From Methylosinus sp. C49 (lineage in GTDB: Bacteria; Pseudomonadota; Alphaproteobacteria; Rhizobiales; Beijerinckiaceae): a DNA stretch of 64,000 bases. Made by a program: the position numbers and the translations under genes. The notes beneath the pieces are model-generated. The model worked only from the letters and a program-made list of their open reading frames with translations, did no database searches and had not been told where the DNA came from. Below are positions 12,230-22,770 of the stretch, one piece after another; position 1 is the stretch's first letter; every line of letters begins with the position of its first letter. The stretch spans positions 186,001-250,000 of the forward strand of contig NZ_AP022334.1 in assembly GCF_009936375.1 (NCBI RefSeq), written 5' to 3'.

Positions 12230-13395
12230 CCAATCCTCACTGATCAAAACCCATGTGCCCAGTCGCGCAACCCGATGGACATGATGCGCCATGGCTGGTC
12301 GATGAGCTTGTTCCAAGCGGCGCAACAATGATCGACGATATCATCGTAGGGTTTTAAAACGCGGTTGGACAGCCAGTTTTCGCGCAGGAACTGCCAGACA
12401 TTTTCGGCCGGGTTCAGCTCTGGACATTTCGCCGGCAAGGGAACGATCGTGATGTTGGCTGGAATGACCAGCTTGTCGGTCATGTGCCAGCCGGCGCGGT
12501 CGACGATGAGAGCGGCGTGGGCGTCCGGCGCGACAGTTTTGGCGATTTCGGCGAGGAGCAGATTCATCGCATAGGTGTTGCAGGCGGGTAGGACCAGCGC
12601 CGCGCCCTTGCCGTCCTTTGGACAGACGGCGCCGAAGATGTAGGTCGAGGCGGTGCGCTGATCGTGGGGCGCGCTCGGTCTCGATCCGCGTTTCGCCCAT
12701 CGACGCGTGATCTTGTTTTTCTGGCCGATGCGCGCCTCGTCCTCGAACCAGATTTCTATCTTGTCCGAGGCGACGCGCTTTTCGCGCGCGATTTCCTCCA
12801 GACGAGAGGGGAAGTTTTTTTAAAATCCTCGATCGCGCCCTCGGCCTGCGAGTGATGACGCGGCCGCGCAGAGAGCTTGCGATAGCCCATCTTGCGCAGC
12901 TCGCGGCTCATGGTCTGTTCCGAGACGACGACGCGGAACTCCTCGAATGTCCACTGGCACAGATCGACGATCCGCCAGCGCACGACGCCATGGATGGCGG
13001 GCGTCGGCCCTCCCTCGATGAGAGCAGCCAGAGCCGCGCGATGCGCGTCGTCGAGCCGCGAGGGTTGTCCGGGGGCCTTGCGGTCCACGAGCCCGTCGGG
13101 CCCGTCATCGTTGAAACGCAGCACCCAGTCGCGAACGACCTGGAGAGTGACGCCGCCGATCTTCGCCGCCACGCTGCGCGCGCCGCCATCATAGATCGAC
13201 GCCAAGGCGAGGAGACGGCGCGCTTGCGGCCCGTCCTTCGAACGCTTCGCTATCCCCCGCAAGGAGCGCGCATCGTAATCGACCCGAAGCCCAATCGCTG
13301 CCGCCATGGCGAACCTCCCAGAGTTCCGCCATTTCGAATCAAATTTCAGCCGATTCGGGAATCCCACAACGTGAGTCGGCATCTGAGAGGATTGG
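12230..13395 (-). mobile_element. IS630-family element with TA target duplication
   Basis: Terminal inverted repeats CCAATCCTC and GAGGATTGG are bounded on each side by TA (12228-12229 and 13396-13397), the expected IS630/Tc1 target. One transposase in two frames fills the element. The structure is complete. Confidence 0.8.
12244..13307 (-). CDS. IS630-family transposase, two frames joined at an A7 run
   Basis: The start ATG at 13305-13307 follows GGGAGG. The first frame (MAAAIGLRVDYDARSLRGIA) carries the HTH region and ends about 16 codons after the seven-A run (T7 on the plus strand, 12815-12821). The -1 frame continues directly as NFPSRLEEIAREK, WFEDEARIGQ (D), IVDRAGWH (D) and ELNPAENVWQ (E). 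With ends and TA duplication intact, -1 frameshifting or transcript slippage at A7 would yield the full enzyme, as known in some IS630 members. A simple mutation is the alternative. Confidence 0.7.
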
Positions 13396-13453
13396 TACTA
13401 GAGCCGCCGGGACGACTGCGCCCGAAATCTGGAGTGCGGTGCTCGCTGCCTGA

Positions 13454-13857
13454 TCCTAACGAACTGCCGGACCTCATCGCATAGCTATCGGCAAAAATTC
13501 CACCGCAGCCCTCCCCAGGGGCACAGCTTGCTTGATCCGACGTAGCTTGACTGCGAAGCAGTTTACGGCCTGGCGAACCGTTCGCAAATGGAAAGTACAT
13601 ATTCTCGTGACCACGACCTCATAGGCCAAAGCAAGAAGAGACCACTTCAGAAAGTTGACATATAATTGTGGACGAATTAAATACTAATCCACTTTGATGA
13701 ACTCTGGCGGAGAAAACGGTTCGCATGTGCTCAAATAGCTAAATTTCTTAACATTGGTGGCCGAGCCAATAAATCACGCGACTGCCAACCAATTACATAA
13801 TTGGGGCATCGTGGCTGATCGCCCCTACGCTTGTACATCCTCGTCGCAGGTTACAGA
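13454..13857. other. Intergenic, no gene seen
   Basis: About 400 bp after the IS6 remnant. The last ~250 bp become AT-rich and lead into the kinase-like gene, so its promoter should be here. No clear -35/-10 pair or repeat was identified. Confidence 0.4.
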
Positions 13858-14286
13858 ATGAACTGCAGAAAAATCCTAGTCATGGGCCTGCCAGGCGCGG
13901 GAAAGACGACTCTCGCCCGCATAGTTGCAAGCCAACTAAACGCAGTTTTATTCAATGCTGACGAGGTTCGAAAACATATCAATAAAGACCTTAGCTTCTC
14001 ACTCGAAGATCGTATCGAGCAGGCGCGGCGAATGGGCTGGCTTTGTGATCGGGTAGTGGATGCAGGTGCCATTGCGATTGCTGATTTCGTCTGCCCGACG
14101 GCCGAAACCCGCGAGGCCTTCGGAGACGCTTTTGTTATCTGGGTAGATCGTATCCAAAAGGGTCGATTCGAGGATACAAACAGTCTTTTCTTGCCGCCTA
14201 AAACTTATCAGGTTCGAATTCCGTTCGGGGGATCACCTGAGGAGGCCGCCGCGAAAATTTACTCTATTTGGAAAAGTGCGATTTGA
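13858..14286 (+). CDS. APS-kinase-like P-loop kinase
   Basis: This 142-residue nucleotide kinase fold starts at ATG 13858, nine codons inside the longest frame and just before the conserved strand. The P-loop is GLPGAGKTTLA. The order that follows matches adenylylsulfate (APS) kinases: FNADEVRKHINKDLSFS, then DRIEQARRMGWLCDRVVDAG, IADFVCPTAETREAFG and a lid region. APS kinase makes PAPS, the sulfate donor. Such kinases also phosphorylate other small substrates in glycan clusters. A sulfotransferase-like domain lies 4 kb downstream. Base composition is AT-richer than the transposase genes. Confidence 0.65.
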   Translation: MNCRKILVMGLPGAGKTTLARIVASQLNAVLFNADEVRKHINKDLSFSLEDRIEQARRMGWLCDRVVDAGAIAIADFVCPTAETREAFGDAFVIWVDRIQKGRFEDTNSLFLPPKTYQVRIPFGGSPEEAAAKIYSIWKSAI

Positions 14287-14478
14287 AAAAGCATAACATT
14301 ACGTAAATGTATAAATGTTATTTAAACAAGCTTAAAAATAGCACATATGCTTGCATTTATTTTACGGTGATGACATCTAAGCCGCTCCCTAGCGTTTCAC
14401 GTGTTTTTGGAATCACGACGGATTCCCAATTTGAAGGGATCGCGATTCAAGATGCTGGCTAGGCGGAGGCCAGCATCT

Positions 14479-14655
14479 ATGGTTCGACCTCTCTCCAATG
14501 ATCTTCGCGAACGTGTCGTCGCCGCTTCGGTGGCCGGCGAGAGCTGCCGTTCTGTGGCGCAGCGTTTCGGCGTGGCGGTGTCATCTGTCGTGAAATGGTC
14601 GCAGCGTCTGGGTTCGGTGGCTCCGGTCAAGATCGGTGGGCGTCGCAAGCGGGAC
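14479..14655 (+). pseudogene. IS630-family transposase, N-terminal piece
   Basis: ATG 14479 opens MVRPLSNDLRERVVAASV and a helix-turn-helix (SCRSVAQRFGVAVSSVVKWS). It stops being homologous after GGRRKRD where IS256-type sequence begins. The matching 3' part of an IS630 transposase lies at 16773-17317, so one element was probably split by later insertions. Confidence 0.7.
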
Positions 14656-14705
14656 TGTCAGGAATCTTGTGTGTGGGGCCATAGTAGTACCGCGAGAGGC
14701 GGGCT

Positions 14706-15012
14706 ATGGTGATCAAGAAGGACACACTGGACCAATTGCTGTCGGGACGCGATCCGAAGGAGGTTTTTTCCAAGGGCGGCCTGTTCGACGAGCTGAAGAA
14801 GGCGCTGGCGGAACGGGTGCTGAACGCAGAGATGGACGACCATCTCGAGAACGAAGTGGCGGCGGGCAAGGCGAACCACCGCAACGGCTATTCGAAGAAG
14901 ACCGTGCTTACCGAAACCTCGAAGATCGATATCAGGGTCCCGCGGGACCGGGAGGGGAGCTTCGATCCCAAGCTGATCGCGCGCTATCAGCGCCGCTTTC
15001 CCGGCTTCGACT
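14706..15012 (+). pseudogene. IS256-family transposase N-terminal fragment
   Basis: The 102-codon frame MVIKKDTLDQLLSGRDPKEV, then LFDELKKALAERVLNAEM, NHRNGYSKKTV and PRDREGSFDPKLIARYQRR is the N-terminus of an IS256/MULE-type transposase. It is cut at 15012 by the end of an IS3-type element, and the DDE domain is lost. A shorter relative is at 59.8 kb. Confidence 0.85.
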
Positions 15013-15029
15013 GACGTGCCCCCGAAGTT

Positions 15030-15989
15030 TCATCCAGCGGCGAGTTGAGTCCCGGCGGTTGATACGCCCGCGGGCGTGGGGTGAGCAACAGGCGATCGGC
15101 GGAGCTGGTCCGGATTGCGCAGCCGATCGCCTGTTGCGGTGAGCGCGGCCGCATAGTCCGCTGGCGTCGCATAGCCGAGGGAAGAGTGCGGGCGCCGGTG
15201 GTTATAATCGTGAACCCAAGAGCGAACTTTCTCTCTCGCATGGTCGAGGCCGAAGAACAGCGTCTCGTTGAGCAGCTCGTCCCGCATGCGGCCGTTGAAG
15301 CTCTCGCAGAAGCCGTTCGGCATCGGCTTCCCCGGCATGATGAAATGCCATTCGATTTTGTTCGCCTCCGACCAGGACAGGACGGCGTTCGAGGTGAACT
15401 CCGTCCCATTGTAAACGATCATGCCGGGCTTGCCGCGCCTTTCGATCAGCGCCGACAGCTCGCGCGCAACCCGCTTTCCGGAGATCGACGTGTCCGGGAT
15501 CGCCGCCAGGCATTCGCGCGTCGCGTCGTCGACGATGTTGAGGATTCGGAATCGTCGGCCACTGGCGAGCTGGTCGTGCACGAAGTCGAGAGACCATCGG
15601 GCATTCGGCTTCGCCTCGACGAGAATCGGCGCCCGTGTTCCCACGGCGCGTCGGCGCGCGCGGCGCTTCCTCACCGTCAGCCCTTCCTCGCGGTAGAGCC
15701 GATAGATGCGGTTCTTACCCGAGCGCTCGCCCCGCTGACGAAGCAAGACGAACAGCCGCCGGTAGCCAAAGCGCCGACGTGCATTGGCGAGATCGCGCAG
15801 CTCGGCGCGAAGCTCGGCGTCGGCCGCGCGCGTCGACGTGTAGCGCGCCGTCTTGCGGTCGATCGCGACGATCCGGCAAGCCCGACGTTCCGACAGGCCC
15901 ATGACGGCCTGAAGGTGCGCGACGGCTTCGCGCTTGACGGCGGGCCCTACCATTAATGAGATGGCCCGCCCCGGCTCCCCGAGATCCAC
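15030..15989 (-). pseudogene. IS3-family OrfB with catalytic Asp replaced, orfA missing
   Basis: The frame encodes the IS407-type Orf[31 protein letters not shown], then the integrase core with WSLDFVHDQ (D1), [11 protein letters not shown] where D2 is expected, and [18 protein letters not shown] (E). The second catalytic Asp has become Tyr (GAC to TAC). No orfA precedes it because IS110-type sequence starts immediately upstream. The element's right end TGACGTGCCCCCG is at 15013. Confidence 0.8.
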
Positions 15990-16033
15990 GATAATGGCGT
16001 CGTGGCTGATTCGAATCGACAGGGAGAGCCAAC

Positions 16034-16963
16034 ATGCGCAACCGACCTCTTGATGCAGCTATCTATGGAATCGATCTTGGAAAAAATCGTTTCGACGTTA
16101 TCGGCTGTGATCGCACGGGAAAGCCGATCCAGCGGTTAAAGCTGACGCGCCACACGCTGTTTCCCTTTTTCTCAGCGGCGACGAAGGCCTTGATCGGAAT
16201 GGAGGCCTGCCCTGGCGCGCAATGGTTGGCGAGGAAGCTGAGCGAGATGGAGCATACGGTTCGCATTATCCCGGCGCAGTTCGTGAAGCCGTTCGTTAAG
16301 TCGAACAAGAACGACGCTCGCGATGCCGAGGCTATAGCCGAAGCGGTGACGCGTCCAACGATGCGGTTTGTCGAGATCAAATCCCCAGCGCAGGTCGACC
16401 TTCAGGCGCTTCATAGAATCCGAGATCGAATCGTCGCGAATCGAACCCAGCTCATCTGCCAAATGCGGGCATTTTGCCTCGAATATGGCGTGGCGATCCG
16501 TCAGGGCGCCGGCGTTTTCAAGGCCGATATCGGGCGCGTCATCGGTGATGAGACGAACGACCTGACGCCGACGATGCGCGAGTTGCTCACAGAGCTCTGG
16601 GAGGAGTTCAAGGCTGTCGACCTGCGAATGGCTACGGTCAGTCGACAGATAGAGACCGCCGCCGGACGAATGGATGCCGCTCGCCGCTTGATGACGATCC
16701 CGGGTATCGGCCCCCTCGAAGCGACCGCTCTCATGGCGGCAGTCGGAGACGGGCGGCAGTTCAAGACGGCCCTTGAGCAGGCGCGTGACGACATCGCTCG
16801 CAGGCGTCGACGCTGGCGATCATGGCAGGAACGCCTCGACCCGCAGCGCCTCGTCTTCATCGACGAGACCTGGATCACAACCAACATGACGCCGCTGCGC
16901 GGCTGGGGGGCCAAGGCGTGCGCCTACGCGGTTTCGTTCCCCACGGTCACTGGCGCACGCTGA
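16034..16963 (+). pseudogene. Fused ORF: IS110 recombinase N-terminus joined to IS630 middle
   Basis: The first ~246 residues are IS110-type: YGIDLGKNRFDVIG, GMEACPGAQWLARKL, NKNDARDAEAIAEAVTRP and IPGIGPLEATALMAAVGD. At about 16772 the frame runs without a break into IS630 sequence (LEQARDDIARRRRRWRSWQE, LVFIDETW), then shifts near 16925. The catalytic serine region of IS110 is absent, and so is the IS630 N-terminus. The open frame is a by-product of nested insertion and deletion, not an expected functional fusion. Confidence 0.8.
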
Positions 16964-17317
16964 CCTTTCTCGGCGCGCAGCGTCATGACCGGTCTCGCCG
17001 CGCCTTGCGTCTTCGACGGCCCGATCAACGGCGAAAGCTTCCGCGCCTATGTCGAGCAGCAACTCGTCCCGGCGCTCCGACCCGGCGATATCGTCATCAT
17101 GGACAATCTCGGCAGCCACAAGTCCGCGGCCGTGCGACGCGCAATTCGAGCCGCTGGCGCAAGGCTCTGGTTTCTGCCGCCCTATTCGCCCGATCTCAAC
17201 CCGATCGAGCAGGCCTTCACCAAGATCAAGCACTGGATGCGGCAGGCCCAGAAGCGAACGATCGACGACACGTGGCGTCACATCGGCAGCCTCGTCGAAG
17301 CGATCGACAATTCCCGA
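16773..17317 (+). pseudogene. IS630-family transposase, 3' part with frameshifts
   Basis: It carries the DDE block of an IS630 transposase: FIDETW (D), then frameshifts near 16925 and 16975, then [32 protein letters not shown] (D) and [19 protein letters not shown] (E). It ends at AIDNS, where an istB remnant on the other strand begins. It is the likely complement of the 14479-14655 piece, although ~80 residues between the two are missing. Confidence 0.75.
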
Positions 17318-17318
17318 G

Positions 17319-17960
17319 TCCGGCGGGCACGGCGATCAGCCGGCGATAAGATCGGTATCTCAGTTTTTTGGCGGTCGTCCGCGGCGTCGGAGCGTCGGCG
17401 GATCGGAGCCGGCTGGATGCCGGCTCTTGTCCGAACATGCTTGCGCAGGCGATAGCTCGAGCCTTCGATCTGGAAGACGACGGCATGGTCCAGGAGGCGG
17501 TCGAGAACTTCGGTGGCGACAGCGGTGTCACCGAAGGTGTCGCCCCATTCCGCGAAACCGCGGTTCGAGGTGAGAATCATCGAGCCTTTCTCATAGCGAG
17601 CGTTGACGAGCTGGAAGAACAGATTGCCGCCGCCCAGCGTTACCGGTAGACAGACGATCTCGTCGACGATCAGCTGCGCGAAGCGGCAGAAGTATCCAAT
17701 CTTTTCCCGCAACGTTCTCTGGCGCTCGGCCCTGGCGAGGACCGCGATGATGTCGGCGAGGGAGGTGAAGTGGACACTGCGGCCGGCTTCGACGCCGAGC
17801 GCCAGGCCGAGATGGGTTTTCCCCGTGCCGGGCGGTCTGATGAGATGGACGGCTTCGTCGCGATCGATGAACTGCAACTCGGCGAGCGCCATGACGTGGC
17901 TCTTGTCGAGCGAGGGCTGAAAGAGTTTGCATGCATCGCGTGTGGACCAACAAGACAGAT
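17319..17960 (-). pseudogene. IstB-like ATPase remnant (third IS21 type)
   Basis: Recognisable IstB sequence from KLFQPSLDKSHVMALAELQF through a P-loop RPPGTGKTHLGLAL (Gly to Arg at its first position), LIVDEIVCLPVTLGGGNLFF, ILTSNRGFAEWGDTFGD and [20 protein letters not shown]. The N-terminal ~70 residues are missing and no istA adjoins. It belongs to a subtype different from the two IstB proteins in the first 6 kb. Confidence 0.75.
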
Positions 17961-18233
17961 CAGAGCTTCTCCGCCATGATTCATCTCGCCGCCGCCGTGA
18001 TAAACTCACGATGAATCCCAACAGGCGCTAGCGCGCCAAGCAGGAAATATGGCTACTCATTTCGAGAGAGTATCCCCGTCTCCCGCCGTTTGTACCAGAG
18101 GCCGCACAAAGGCCTGTGTAATTACAACGGAAATGACCGGGACAATGGCCGGCGATTCCCGGTATGATTGTCATTCTGGAACGACCAATGAGCCGCGAAC
18201 TGCCTCGTCGCTTTCAACTCGAAAGACAGGCCC

Positions 18234-20447
18234 GTGATTCTTGTCCTCACCTATGCAAAGGTCTGCACCACGTCTCTATACCACCTGCTGACGAAGCGCT
18301 TTCCTGGCGATGTGTTTCGCAGCCATGGTCTGACCGCCTGGACGCACGAGCCATTGGAAGCGTTCGTCGAAGCGGCGTCCGGCAACACCGCAGGCCTGCG
18401 CACGGTGCTGGACAATGCGGCGAGCCTGGAGCGCCTCGATCGCGCGCGGACGACTGGGGAGACGGTGACGCTCATCAGCGGCGTCCGCGACCCCATTGCC
18501 CGCTCTCTCTCGGTCGCCATGCAGAATCTCGAGGTCGCTTTCGCGGACTGTCTCGGTCCGTCGGCCGAAGCCACCGCCGAGGCTGTCGCGGCGCGCGTCT
18601 GCGACCTCTGGCTCCGCGACACGCCAGACGGCGATCCCGGCAGGACTTTTCTTGAGCGGATGATCCGTGCACCGCTCTATTGGTTCGAGGAAGAGATACG
18701 CAAGCCATTCGGATTCGATCTGCCGGTGCAGGCGTTCGATCGCGCCCAGGGATATTCGATCCTGACCCGGGACAATTTTCGTCTGCTTCTGTTCCGCCAC
18801 GACAACGCTCCTGCGGCGATCGAAAAGGGCCTCGCAGAGCTTTTTCCGGGCATGGATGTCACCCTTCCTCACGACAACATCGGCGTCGAGAAGCCGACCT
18901 CTGACATCTACCGCGCCGTGCAGGACTGTTTCCGGCTGCCACGCTCGGCGCTCGAAACGATTTACGCCCACCCCGACGTGAGCGCCTACTTCGGTGAGGA
19001 CGAGATCGTCGTCGCCATCGATCGCTGGGCGGAGGTTGCGCCACATCGCTCATGGGCTCCCCCGCTGCCGCCCGCCGCGCCGCGCCAAGCGTTCGTGGCG
19101 ACGGTTTTCATTCCGCTGCACAACCACGCCGAATGGATCGGCGCCCAGCTCGACAGCCTGTTCTCCCAATGGCGAACAGATCTCGAGCTGCTGCTGATCG
19201 ACGATGGCTCGGCCGACTGCAGTCTCGCCGTGGCGCTGGAGCGGCTGGCCGGCCGGCCCGAGGTGGCGGCGACCGTGATGCGAAACGGAAAGGCGATCGG
19301 CCATGGCATGGTGCCGATCATCGCCGAGCTCTCGAGGGCTCCGCTGCTCATTCAGGCGGACAGCGACGATATCGCCTTGCCCGGCCGGCTCGACGCGATC
19401 GTCGAACATTTTGCCGCGCATCCTGATTGCAAGCTGCTGACCTCCAACGCGGTTCTGCTGAATGAGAGCGGCGTTCCGGTCGGCCTGCTGGATGCGCGCC
19501 TTCCGGACGCAGTCATCGACGATCCGATAGAGTTGATCGACCTACAAAACGAGATCTACTGGCTGGGCGCGACGTCCGCCTTTCACCGCTCGATCGTTGA
19601 GGCTTTCCCCCCGCTCGACCCCGAACTCGTCGCCTATGGTCTCGATCTCCTGACCGGATTCAGGGCGACGCTCCTCGGCAGCCATCATTATCTGGCCCGT
19701 CCCATGGTCGGCTGGCGCCAGCATTCCCGCAACAGCCACCGCTTGATCACGGCCGGCGAGGACCCGGCGGCGATGGAACATCTGGCTGCGCTACAGGTCA
19801 TGGTGCGGGCGCAGCGCTTGCGCGACTTAAGATGGCTGCACACGCAGGGAATGCTCAATTCCGCGCGGGCAGCGGCGATCGACGCGCGATGGCAGGCGGA
19901 TTTCATGGCGAAAGCCGACGAGTGGATCCGGCTGCGCAACCGCCTCACCGGGACGCATGCCACGCCGCGCCCGCGGGCAGCCGCAGGAACGACCGTGGAA
20001 AGGCTGATCGCGCCGACGCCTCCCATCGTCACCCTGCAGCGGGGGCTCGAGTGCCCAGTGGAACAAATCGACCGGATTCTGTCCCGCTGGCCCGGTGTTT
20101 ACCAGAACGGCGGACCTTCGGTCTGGACCGGCCGGCAAGCGGTTATCGTCTTACGGATACCCGACCCCGAGGCACGGACTCTGGTCGTCACACTGGCCGG
20201 GCTGCCCTACTTCGATCGGCAAACGGTTTTCCTGTCCGTCGATTTCGGATCCCCCATCGAGACCACGCTAATCGCGGGCCAGGCGAGGAGAGTTTCCGTG
20301 CCGATCTCGAGGCGGGCGAGTGAGGCGGGCGATCTCGTGTCGCTGATGTTCAGTGTTCCCGAAGCGTCGACGCCCGAGACATTCGATCCTTCGAACAGGG
20401 ACCCTCGAATTCTCGGCGTGGCGCTATTCGCGTTCCGAGTCATTTGA
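18234..20447 (+). CDS. Sulfotransferase-like / GT2 glycosyltransferase fusion
   Basis: 737 residues, GTG start at 18234. Residues ~1-270 resemble sulfotransferase/capsular-synthesis proteins: an N-terminal TYAKVCTTSLYHLL in the position of the PAPS-binding loop, and a SGVRDPIARSLS block where the family has its 3'-phosphate motif. Residues ~288-500 form a GT-A glycosyltransferase family 2 domain (VFIPLHNHAEWIGAQLDSLF, LLLIDDGSADCS, metal-binding IQADSDDIALPGRLD). The last ~120 residues form a beta-rich region of unknown role. No membrane segment is seen. With the APS-kinase-like gene, it may build a sulfated glycan; that is inference. Confidence 0.65.
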   Translation: MILVLTYAKVCTTSLYHLLTKRFPGDVFRSHGLTAWTHEPLEAFVEAASGNTAGLRTVLDNAASLERLDRARTTGETVTLISGVRDPIARSLSVAMQNLEVAFADCLGPSAEATAEAVAARVCDLWLRDTPDGDPGRTFLERMIRAPLYWFEEEIRKPFGFDLPVQAFDRAQGYSILTRDNFRLLLFRHDNAPAAIEKGLAELFPGMDVTLPHDNIGVEKPTSDIYRAVQDCFRLPRSALETIYAHPDVSAYFGEDEIVVAIDRWAEVAPHRSWAPPLPPAAPRQAFVATVFIPLHNHAEWIGAQLDSLFSQWRTDLELLLIDDGSADCSLAVALERLAGRPEVAATVMRNGKAIGHGMVPIIAELSRAPLLIQADSDDIALPGRLDAIVEHFAAHPDCKLLTSNAVLLNESGVPVGLLDARLPDAVIDDPIELIDLQNEIYWLGATSAFHRSIVEAFPPLDPELVAYGLDLLTGFRATLLGSHHYLARPMVGWRQHSRNSHRLITAGEDPAAMEHLAALQVMVRAQRLRDLRWLHTQGMLNSARAAAIDARWQADFMAKADEWIRLRNRLTGTHATPRPRAAAGTTVERLIAPTPPIVTLQRGLECPVEQIDRILSRWPGVYQNGGPSVWTGRQAVIVLRIPDPEARTLVVTLAGLPYFDRQTVFLSVDFGSPIETTLIAGQARRVSVPISRRASEAGDLVSLMFSVPEASTPETFDPSNRDPRILGVALFAFRVI

Positions 20448-20483
20448 CAGCAGGCATCTGACTGAGGAAAATTACGCCCGGGT

Positions 20484-21209
20484 TCAAACGTCGGGGAGAC
20501 CTCCGCTGGAGTCGGAGCCAGCAATTCCTGCGCCAGCTGCTTGAACGAGGCTCCGCCCGACTACGATGCGCGGTCTGATGTTCGATCGATGCGGGGGAAA
20601 CGCGATGGTGCCGTCCGGCATGTCACCCCGGACGACGGCGTTGACGCCGATTCGACAATCATCGCCAATGGTTACCCCCGCGTAGATTCGCGCGCCCATG
20701 CCGATCATGCACCGCTTTCCAACGCGTACGTCGCTTGCCAGTGTCGCGTGGGGCAGAAGAACGCTGAAGTCGCCGACTACGACGCGGGCACCCAGTACAT
20801 TGTGCGTGAACAGATGGACGTGTCTGCCGAGGACAACATCGGTCACGACCGAGAACGGACCGACATATGCACCATCTCCCATCTCAGCGTGGGTCGAAAC
20901 GACCGACGAGGGATGGACGATACGTGGCCACCGGCACCCGCGCAAGGCTGGCCGCTCGCGGATCGCCGTCGCCACATCCGGATCGGCAATGGTGAGGAAG
21001 GCGTCAACGCTCGCTCCGTCAACATCGTCGATGGAACCTACGTCATGCCCGAGCACAGTCCCCGCGGGCCGATCGTCGACGATCCCGCGGATAGCGAATC
21101 CAGCCGCTTCGAGGATGCAAATAAGGTTGTGAGCATTCCGGCCGCCACCGATCAAAAGCAAACCGCCCGGGATGACGTCGGACAGGGGGATAGTGCAGAT
21201 CGTAGACAT
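20484..21209 (-). CDS. NeuD/PglD-like sugar O- or N-acyltransferase
   Basis: 241 residues from ATG 21207-21209. The N-terminal Rossmann-like sugar-nucleotide-binding domain (LLLIGGGRNAHNLICILE) is followed by left-handed beta-helix hexapeptide repeats (GDGAYVGPFSVVTDVVLG, GKRCMIGMGARIYAGVTIGD, CRIGVNAVV). This architecture acylates amino or hydroxyl groups of nucleotide sugars such as sialic or legionaminic acid precursors or UDP-bacillosamine. It converges with the GT2 fusion (36 bp apart) and lies downstream of gmd on the same strand. The exact substrate cannot be read from sequence. Confidence 0.75.
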   Translation of the reverse strand: MSTICTIPLSDVIPGGLLLIGGGRNAHNLICILEAAGFAIRGIVDDRPAGTVLGHDVGSIDDVDGASVDAFLTIADPDVATAIRERPALRGCRWPRIVHPSSVVSTHAEMGDGAYVGPFSVVTDVVLGRHVHLFTHNVLGARVVVGDFSVLLPHATLASDVRVGKRCMIGMGARIYAGVTIGDDCRIGVNAVVRGDMPDGTIAFPPHRSNIRPRIVVGRSLVQAAGAGIAGSDSSGGLPDV

Positions 21210-21335
21210 TGACTCCCTCGATAATCGGAGACGTAGACGCCCGGACAATTCGACCTGACCGATCCGCTGTCGGGGCGGATCACGCGGCGAACCGGATGCC
21301 AGCCGGCGTAGCCCTGCTCTGCTGGGGTCGACTTT

Positions 21336-22552
<1,217 letters not shown>

Positions 22553-22770
22553 TTATGATAGGTAGGATTAGGGCATCCGGCCTGGCGCGCGACATCGCTT
22601 CCGAGCTATTACTAAAGTCGATGTTTGCGATGAAGGGATAAGCTCCACTTACTCCTGCCGTCATACAATGGGCAAGAATTTCTAGCAAGGTGATCGCTCG
22701 AACGCGAGGGGGAGTTTCGGCGCGGGAGTTGCCGTGATTCATAGAGGGCCTCGCATCATTGAGGCCTTCG

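Larger units (their letters stand above)
11740..13453 (+). pseudogene. IS6-family transposase remnant split by IS630
   Basis: Degenerate DDE transposase sequence: RWVQCYVPEFEKR, VDETYVKIKGRWVYLYRA (first D), KITLDG (second D) and NNLIEQDHRSIK (Glu), up to MHLIRKG, with frameshifts near 12040. An IS630 element interrupts it at 12230-13395. The C-terminal APEIWSAVLAA and stop follow at 13421-13453. It differs in sequence from the IS6 copies at 9.8, 33.4 and 49.3 kb. Confidence 0.75.

Noticed and set aside
13831-13857. Upstream TTG start for the kinase-like gene
   Set aside because: The conserved fold begins after the ATG at 13858. The extra nine codons add nothing recognisable.
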